Shown here piece after piece: positions 41,421 through 46,263 of a stretch of 46,263 nucleotides of DNA. The notes under the pieces were generated by a model, which saw only the letters and a list, made by a program, of their open reading frames with translations, made no database searches and was not told the DNA's origin. Origin of the DNA: Candidatus Bathyarchaeota archaeon (GTDB lineage Archaea; Thermoproteota; Bathyarchaeia; TCS64); NCBI GenBank assembly GCA_018652685.1, contig JABIBQ010000033.1, positions 1-46,263 on the forward strand. Reading direction: 5' to 3'. The translations under genes were made by a program, and so were the position numbers. Position 1 is the first letter of the stretch. Each line of letters starts with the position of its first letter.

Positions 41421-41887
41421 GAGTCGCAGTTAATTTCAAAATTAATGGCAGGGATAGGACCGCACATGTCGAGCCTAGGACGAGCCTCCTTGACGTCATC
41501 AGGGAGGACTTGGGACTTATCGGGACCAAGGAGGGCTGCGGTAAGGGAGAGTGCGGTGCATGCACGTTGATAATGGACGGCGACGCTGTCCCCAGCTGCC
41601 TAATACTAGCCGCCGGTGTTGAGGGAAAGGAGATCATCACCATTGAGGGAATCGGCGAGAACGGACGCCTCCACCCACTTCAAGAGGCGTTTGTCAGGTA
41701 CCACGCCAGCCAGTGCGGTTTCTGCTCACCAGGGATGATCCTGACCGCCAAGGCGTTCCTCAACAGGAACCCTAACCCATCCGAGGCAGAGGTTAGGGAC
41801 GTGATGATGTCAAACCTGTGCAGGTGTACCGGCTACGAGAAGATAGTCGAGGCGATCATGGCGGTTGCTAACGGGGAGGTGGCTTAG
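41417..41887 (+). CDS. Molybdenum hydroxylase [2Fe-2S] subunit (CoxS/XdhC-like)
   Basis: A 156-residue small subunit. Plant-type [2Fe-2S] cluster ligands: GCGKGECGACTLIMDGD and C in VPSC. The C-terminal four-helix domain carries the second cluster: QCGFCSPGMI and LCRCTGYEKI. It sits between the FAD and molybdenum subunits in electron flow. Its ATG overlaps the FAD gene. Its TAG is followed 15 bases later, in the same frame, by the GTG start of the large subunit. Confidence 0.94.
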   Translation: MRVAVNFKINGRDRTAHVEPRTSLLDVIREDLGLIGTKEGCGKGECGACTLIMDGDAVPSCLILAAGVEGKEIITIEGIGENGRLHPLQEAFVRYHASQCGFCSPGMILTAKAFLNRNPNPSEAEVRDVMMSNLCRCTGYEKIVEAIMAVANGEVA

Positions 41888-41902
41888 GTAGCCAAGACAA
41901 TA

Positions 41903-44182
41903 GTGCTCCCGGAGAAGGAGCTCACCATAGTGGGCACCAGCCCGGAGATGAAACTTACGCGGAACAAGGTGACCGGTAGGGCGGAGTTCACCGTTGACAT
42001 GAGGCGTCCAGGGATGCTGTACGCCAAGATGCTCAGGAGCCCCCATGCCAGCGCCAACATTAACGGCATCGACTACAGCAGAGCGCTTGCTCTATCAGGC
42101 GTCGTAGCAGTAATCACCTATGAGGACGCAAAGTATCTCTACAAGCCCAGCCACGGGAGCTCACGGGAGTATGGGCTTGATGACATGGTGCGCTACGTGG
42201 GCGACAAAGTGGCCATGGTAGCCGCTGAGACCGAGGAGATAGCCGAGCTGGCCCTCGGATACATCGACGTTGATTACGAGGTGCTCCCCCACATCGTGGA
42301 CATGGAGGAGGCGATGGAGCCAGACGCCCCAGTTGTCCACCCTGAGAGACAGGGCATTGACTGTGATGGAAACATACTTGACCACAACATCCAGGAGTGG
42401 GGTGACGTCGAGGAGGGCTTCAAGAAGGCTGATTTTATCATCGAGAACAGGTTTTACACGCCTAGGGTCTGCCACGCGGCACTTGAGCCCCACGCCATGC
42501 TGGCCGAGTGGGACCTTGACGGAAACCTCACTATGTGGAGCAGCGAACAGACTGCCTTCATGATCAGGGATAGCCTAGCTGATGCCCTCAAGATGCCCAG
42601 GAGCAAGATCAGGTTCATCGTACCAGACTACGTGGGAGGGGGTTTCGGGGGCAAGTACGAGAGCGCGGAGAAGATCGCCCTAGCAATACTGGCGAGGAAG
42701 GCAGGTAAGCCGGTGATGTGGCGGTTGACCCGTGAGGAGGAGTTCTACACCACCAGGACCAGGAGTCCATGCATCTTCGAGAGTAGGACAGGAGTCACCA
42801 AGGACGGTGTCTTCGTTGCACGGCAGATGAGGGGGATAATCGACATCGGAAGCTACGCGTGGGGGGCCATCATGAGCAGCAGGGCCGCCAGCTACATGAC
42901 CATGCTGTATAAGTGTGCAAACATCAAGTATACGGGCTACGGCGTCTACACAAACACCCCTCCCAGTGGTGCAATGAGGGGGTTCACCAGCACACCAATC
43001 CACTACGCCATGGAGGCGGAGATTGATGAGATTGCGGCTGCCATTGATATGGATCCCTTAGAGTTCAGGCTCAAGAACAAGCTCAACGTGGGAGATATAA
43101 TCCCACTCAACGGCGTTGCTGTTTCCAGCAGCGGTCTGGAGGAGACAATGCTCAAGGGGGCGTCAGCGATTGGCTGGCACAGGAGGAACGCTAAGCCAGG
43201 TGCCCCGGATGCTAGGTACAAGCGGGGAATCGGCATGGCCAGTTACTGCCATTACAGCCCAATGCTCAAAGGCACCGAGCGGAGCATAGGCAACGCAGTT
43301 TTGAAGTCAAACGTCGATGGCTCGTTCCACTTGCTCCTAGGATTAGCGGATATCGGTCAGGGACTCAGGACTATCATGGCCCAGATATGCGCGGAAGCCC
43401 TAGGTGGGATTCTCGACGAGATCAACTTGACCCTTGCCGATACCCAGACCACCCCGTGGGGCACTACTACCGCGGCCAGCAGGTCAACTATCGAGACAGG
43501 AGGGGCCGTCAAGGACGTTGCCGAGAAGATGAAGCGGCGGCTCATCGAGCTGGCGTCAGTGATGATGGGACTCCACGAGGGGGACCTTGACACCAAGGAG
43601 GGATTGGTGTACGAGTTGGCGAATCCAGGCAATAGCGTCAGGTTCGGTGAAATACTCCACCACCCCGATGTCTACCTCCGCGGCGACAACGTCATCGTAC
43701 TGAAATCAACGTACAGCGTCCCACAGTTCGTCCCGCCCTACGGGAGCCAGTTCGCCGAGGTCGAGGTTGACACTGAGACCGGAGAGGTGAGGGTCATCAA
43801 GATGGTGGCCGCCAGCGACGTGGGACGGGCCATCCACCCAAAGAGCGTCGAGGGGCAGTTGGAGGGAGGCATCCACATGGGAATCGGCTTCGCTCTTGCC
43901 GAGGAACTGAAGATCGACCCGGTGACGGGCGCGCCGCTGAACCCCAACTTCCTTGACTATAAGCTGTTCAGGGCAGGGGACATGCCAGAGCTCAAGATAA
44001 TCATCGTTGAACCCGTTGACCCCTACAGCGTCTACGGAGTAAAGGGGGTAGGGGAGATGACGGTGATAGCCACGGCCCCGGCCATCCGTAACGCCATCTT
44101 CAACGCTACGGGTGCAAAGGTGTTCAGGTTGCCGTTGACCAGCGAGAACGTTCTGGCAGCACTGAAGGAGGGACATGTTTAG
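41903..44182 (+). CDS. Molybdenum hydroxylase large subunit (xanthine dehydrogenase/aldehyde oxidoreductase type)
   Basis: A 759-residue molybdopterin subunit. VTGRAEFTVDMRRPGML is the N-terminal hammerhead domain, VGGGFGGKYESAEK and PPSGAMRGFTSTPIHYAMEA bind the cofactor, and GVGEMTVIATAPAIRN holds the catalytic Glu (about E718). The active-site loop of form I CO dehydrogenase (AYxCSFR) is absent, so this is not an aerobic CODH. Likely substrates are an aldehyde or an aromatic N-heterocycle such as a purine or nicotinate; the sequence cannot tell. GTG start at 41903 is the first start after the small-subunit stop. It needs molybdopterin cofactor genes, not seen here. Confidence 0.92.
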   Translation: MLPEKELTIVGTSPEMKLTRNKVTGRAEFTVDMRRPGMLYAKMLRSPHASANINGIDYSRALALSGVVAVITYEDAKYLYKPSHGSSREYGLDDMVRYVGDKVAMVAAETEEIAELALGYIDVDYEVLPHIVDMEEAMEPDAPVVHPERQGIDCDGNILDHNIQEWGDVEEGFKKADFIIENRFYTPRVCHAALEPHAMLAEWDLDGNLTMWSSEQTAFMIRDSLADALKMPRSKIRFIVPDYVGGGFGGKYESAEKIALAILARKAGKPVMWRLTREEEFYTTRTRSPCIFESRTGVTKDGVFVARQMRGIIDIGSYAWGAIMSSRAASYMTMLYKCANIKYTGYGVYTNTPPSGAMRGFTSTPIHYAMEAEIDEIAAAIDMDPLEFRLKNKLNVGDIIPLNGVAVSSSGLEETMLKGASAIGWHRRNAKPGAPDARYKRGIGMASYCHYSPMLKGTERSIGNAVLKSNVDGSFHLLLGLADIGQGLRTIMAQICAEALGGILDEINLTLADTQTTPWGTTTAASRSTIETGGAVKDVAEKMKRRLIELASVMMGLHEGDLDTKEGLVYELANPGNSVRFGEILHHPDVYLRGDNVIVLKSTYSVPQFVPPYGSQFAEVEVDTETGEVRVIKMVAASDVGRAIHPKSVEGQLEGGIHMGIGFALAEELKIDPVTGAPLNPNFLDYKLFRAGDMPELKIIIVEPVDPYSVYGVKGVGEMTVIATAPAIRNAIFNATGAKVFRLPLTSENVLAALKEGHV

Positions 44183-44237
44183 TCCCTTCTTTTTCTTGCC
44201 CTCTGTAATTTCGGTATGTAACGTTGTTTCTTGGCTC

Positions 44238-44244
44238 TTTATAT
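44238..44244 (+). promoter_or_regulatory. TATA-like box of the ABC exporter genes
   Basis: tttatat is centred 26 bases upstream of ATG 44267, typical spacing for a leaderless archaeal message. It separates the ABC pair from the hydroxylase operon. Confidence 0.5.
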
Positions 44245-44266
44245 GCAAACGTCTTATTGAAGGGTC

Positions 44267-45016
44267 ATGAATCAGCGTAACGCGATCGAGATCGACGGCC
44301 TGGTGAAGAGGTTCGAGGACATCACGGCAGTTGACGGCCTCAGCCTTGAAATCAGAGAGGGAGAGATATTCGGCCTTCTCGGGCCCAACGGTGCGGGTAA
44401 GTCGACAATTATCAACATTCTATCAGGGCTCATCGAGCCCACAAGCGGCTCAGCAATGGTGGGCGGCTTTGATATTACCAAGCAGCCGGGGAAGGTCCGT
44501 GAGCTGATAGGGGTTTGCCCCCAGCACTCGGCGTACTACAAGTACCTGACCGGTAGGGAAAACATCAAGCTCTTCGGTGATCTCCACGGGATGCCGAAGG
44601 TACTAATCAACAAGCGGTCCGCCCAACTCATCGAGAAGATAGGACTTGAGGAGGCGGCTGACCGGAAATCAGGCGATTACAGCGGCGGGATGGTCAGGAG
44701 GATTAATCTCGCCATGGCGCTCATAAACGACCCCGAGATAGCATTCCTAGACGAGCCAACGGTGGCCATGGACCCCCAGAGCAGGCGGGCTACATGGGAT
44801 TTCATCGAGGAGTTCCGTCAAAGTGGGAAGACCGTGATTCTCACTACCCATTATATCGAGGAGGCCGAGGAGTTAGCTGATCGTGTCGGTATTATCGACC
44901 ATGGCAAGCTCATCGCCCTAGATACTCCTAGGGCTTTGATTGACACCAATGGCGGTGAGAATCTGGAGGATGTGTTCATCGGACTCACTGGGCGTAACAT
45001 CAGGGAGGCGGTCTAG
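44267..45016 (+). CDS. ABC-2 exporter ATP-binding protein
   Basis: A 249-residue ATPase. GLLGPNGAGKSTIINILSGL is Walker A, YSGGMVRRINLAMAL the signature (LSGGQ variant), IAFLDEPTVAMDPQSRR Walker B, and LTTHYIEEAEEL the switch His. This is the drug/antibiotic exporter (DrrA/CcmA-like) group. It directly precedes its permease with no gap. Substrate unknown. Confidence 0.95.
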   Translation: MNQRNAIEIDGLVKRFEDITAVDGLSLEIREGEIFGLLGPNGAGKSTIINILSGLIEPTSGSAMVGGFDITKQPGKVRELIGVCPQHSAYYKYLTGRENIKLFGDLHGMPKVLINKRSAQLIEKIGLEEAADRKSGDYSGGMVRRINLAMALINDPEIAFLDEPTVAMDPQSRRATWDFIEEFRQSGKTVILTTHYIEEAEELADRVGIIDHGKLIALDTPRALIDTNGGENLEDVFIGLTGRNIREAV

Positions 45017-46156
45017 ATGAATTTCCAGAGGGTCAGGGCTCTTACGGTTAAGGAGATACTCCGGGTGCTCCGTGAGCCCGCGAACCTATTCATGTTAATC
45101 ATGCTTCCCCTCGTCATGACCCTCGTCTTCGGCATCGCCTTTGGGGGAATCGGCGGAGGAGACATCAAGTACGGCGTTGCGATAGTGGATCAGGACGCAT
45201 CATCTTGGTCCGGGGAACTTGTCTCCGGTCTGAACATTTCAGGCGTTCTTGTTCCCCAGTTCTTCGAGGACAGTACCAGCGGGAAGGATGCGTTGAGCCA
45301 GGGTAAGGTCAGCGCTGTACTTGTCATCCCGAACGGGTTCGGTTCAAGCGTTGATGGCTTCAAATCAAACCCGGTTGAGGAGGCATCATGGACCGTGACC
45401 ACCCTTGAACTTTCCATCGACCAGGGTTCAATGGTCGCAGGGTCCGTTGTCCCCTCTCTTGTCCAGCAGGCACTCACTGTGACCCTTTACGGTGTTGAGG
45501 CGCTTTCGCCCCCAAGCCCTGTAGTCATTGGTTCACCCGTGTTAGTGGAGTCCGTCAAAGTCACCCAGTTTGACAACATGATGCCCGGTATGTTCAGCTA
45601 TGCTGTCATCTTCGTGACCATGATCGTCTCGCAGGTCTTCACAGAGGAGAGGCAACAGGGGCTGCTCAAGAGGATAGCATTCACGCCCACGACGGCCGCC
45701 GATATCTTCGCTGCGCAGATAACTGCTAACACAATCACCGGGGTCTTCCAGATCACGGTGGTCTTGGGATCATCATACCTGATGGGCTTCAGACCCATGG
45801 GTGGGCTTGCAGGAATAGGCTTAGCTTATCTGATGTCACTGCTGTTGGTCCTTTGCAACGTGGGATTCGGTTTGATCACTGCCACACTGGCAAAATCATC
45901 AGGCTCGGCATCTGGGCTAGCATTCCTATTCATCCTGCCACAGATGATGCTGGGCAGCTTCATACCAGGCATCCCGGAGGGCCTGTCAAGGCTTGTGCCG
46001 AGTACATACGTGACACAGACATTGACAAACGTGTTCCTTAGAGGAGCATCTTCAACAAGTGATACGTCTCTACAGAACCTAGGCATCCTGGGAGTCTATA
46101 GTCTAGTTGTCATTGTGGTCGGGATAGTCCTGTACAACAAATACGGGAACAGGTAA
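45017..46156 (+). CDS. ABC-2 type permease
   Basis: A 379-residue permease with one N-terminal helix (LFMLIMLPLVMTLVFGIAF, about residues 24-42), a large extracytoplasmic loop (to about 190) and five clustered C-terminal helices including MFSYAVIFVTMIVSQVF and SLVVIVVGIVLY. EERQQGLLKRIAFTP is the coupling helix seen in ABC-2 exporters. It starts on the base after the ATPase stop. It exports an unknown compound, perhaps a drug, lipid or peptide. A T-rich tract follows its TAA. Confidence 0.92.
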   Translation: MNFQRVRALTVKEILRVLREPANLFMLIMLPLVMTLVFGIAFGGIGGGDIKYGVAIVDQDASSWSGELVSGLNISGVLVPQFFEDSTSGKDALSQGKVSAVLVIPNGFGSSVDGFKSNPVEEASWTVTTLELSIDQGSMVAGSVVPSLVQQALTVTLYGVEALSPPSPVVIGSPVLVESVKVTQFDNMMPGMFSYAVIFVTMIVSQVFTEERQQGLLKRIAFTPTTAADIFAAQITANTITGVFQITVVLGSSYLMGFRPMGGLAGIGLAYLMSLLLVLCNVGFGLITATLAKSSGSASGLAFLFILPQMMLGSFIPGIPEGLSRLVPSTYVTQTLTNVFLRGASSTSDTSLQNLGILGVYSLVVIVVGIVLYNKYGNR

Positions 46157-46168
46157 CCTTTTTATTAA
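46157..46168 (+). terminator. T-rich tract after the ABC genes
   Basis: ctttttatta directly follows the permease stop codon. Archaeal termination often uses such oligo-T tracts. Confidence 0.35.
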
Positions 46169-46179
46169 TATGGAGCTGT

Positions 46180-46263
46180 CTAGCAGACTCCGTGTTTTTC
46201 TTTTGGAACGCCTAGACCTTTCTCCTTCCTCCGCTCCTCCCATGTCTTGTACGGCTCGTCAAG
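46180..46263 (-). CDS. C-terminal end of an unknown minus-strand gene (partial)
   Basis: On the minus strand, from the window edge to a TAG at 46182-46180, the frame is open and reads LDEPYKTWEERRKEKGLGVP then KEKHGVC. The strongly charged, codon-biased sequence looks like a real C terminus, and it converges on the ABC permease gene. Only 27 residues are visible, so no family can be named. Confidence 0.45.
   Translation of the reverse strand, partial: LDEPYKTWEERRKEKGLGVPKEKHGVC

Noticed and set aside
41903..44182. Aerobic CO dehydrogenase large subunit (coxL form I)
   Set aside because: The AYxCSFR active-site loop is absent; the region reads AMRGFTSTP, as in other hydroxylases.
1..46263. 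CRISPR arrays, rRNA, insertion sequences or transposases
   Set aside because: No regularly spaced repeats, no rRNA-like sequence and no transposase or integrase frame seen on either strand.

Overview
This window reads as chromosomal DNA of an uncultured, probably mesophilic and anaerobic archaeon. The archaeal signs are TATA-like boxes about 25-30 bases upstream of ATG codons with no room for a leader (for example before 353, 2786 on the minus strand, 3818, 17221, 40563 and 44267). Shine-Dalgarno motifs appear mainly inside operons. There is also an archaeal-style lysine methyltransferase, a HerA-like ATPase end and a DRG/TGS-type GTPase. Several genes look bacterial in type: independent phosphoglycerate mutase, the divergent IleRS, DUF1846 and the reductive dehalogenase. 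That mixture is common in sediment archaea such as Bathyarchaeia or Asgard lineages, but I cannot place the phylum from sequence alone.

Layout. 1-3600: end of a HerA-like ATPase, a Nudix hydrolase, a pseudogene carrying two stop codons, pyrB, a lysine-methyltransferase-like protein and adenylate kinase. 3800-7000: gpmI and a DUF1846 protein. 7060-12360: an amidohydrolase, a hypothetical, a CapA-like phosphoesterase, and a type I phosphodiesterase coupled to a small Cys-rich protein. 12361-17068: a tight minus-strand operon thrB-thrC-lysC-asd (aspartate to threonine, but without homoserine dehydrogenase) whose cistrons overlap. 17221-18497: a NifU-type Fe-S scaffold, a zincin-like protein with an unusual start, and a stand-alone response regulator.

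18915-29679 is a run of accessory amino-acid and redox genes: flavoredoxin plus flavodoxin, an M20 peptidase, an Asp/Glu racemase, a YkgJ cysteine-cluster protein, a CGGC protein, a D-2-hydroxyacid dehydrogenase, a double GNAT, an Ntn-hydrolase asparaginase, two zinc-ribbon proteins, a GTPase with degenerate nucleotide-binding motifs, and an ornithine-cyclodeaminase-like enzyme. 29820-31392 is the clearest foreign-looking patch: an AT-rich MFS transporter gene between two ~48-base direct repeats that look like the 3' end of a tRNA-Leu gene. A class V aminotransferase, a divergent IleRS and a second MFS transporter follow.

37817-39195 holds a reductive dehalogenase (RdhA) with corrinoid-enzyme and two [4Fe-4S] signatures but no Tat signal. 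It is followed by a 45-residue membrane peptide that could be a reduced RdhB anchor. Two small unknown proteins and a RimL-type acetyltransferase separate it from a molybdenum hydroxylase operon (FAD, [2Fe-2S] and molybdopterin subunits; 40563-44182). That operon belongs to the xanthine dehydrogenase/aldehyde oxidoreductase type rather than the aerobic CO dehydrogenase type. The window closes with an ABC-2 exporter pair and the last codons of a minus-strand gene.

The most notable items are the RdhA/micropeptide pair, the repeat-flanked MFS cargo, the GTPase with altered G1/G3 motifs, the IleRS with GVHH/EMHKS signatures, the recently broken gene at 784-1077, and the zincin with no ATG start.
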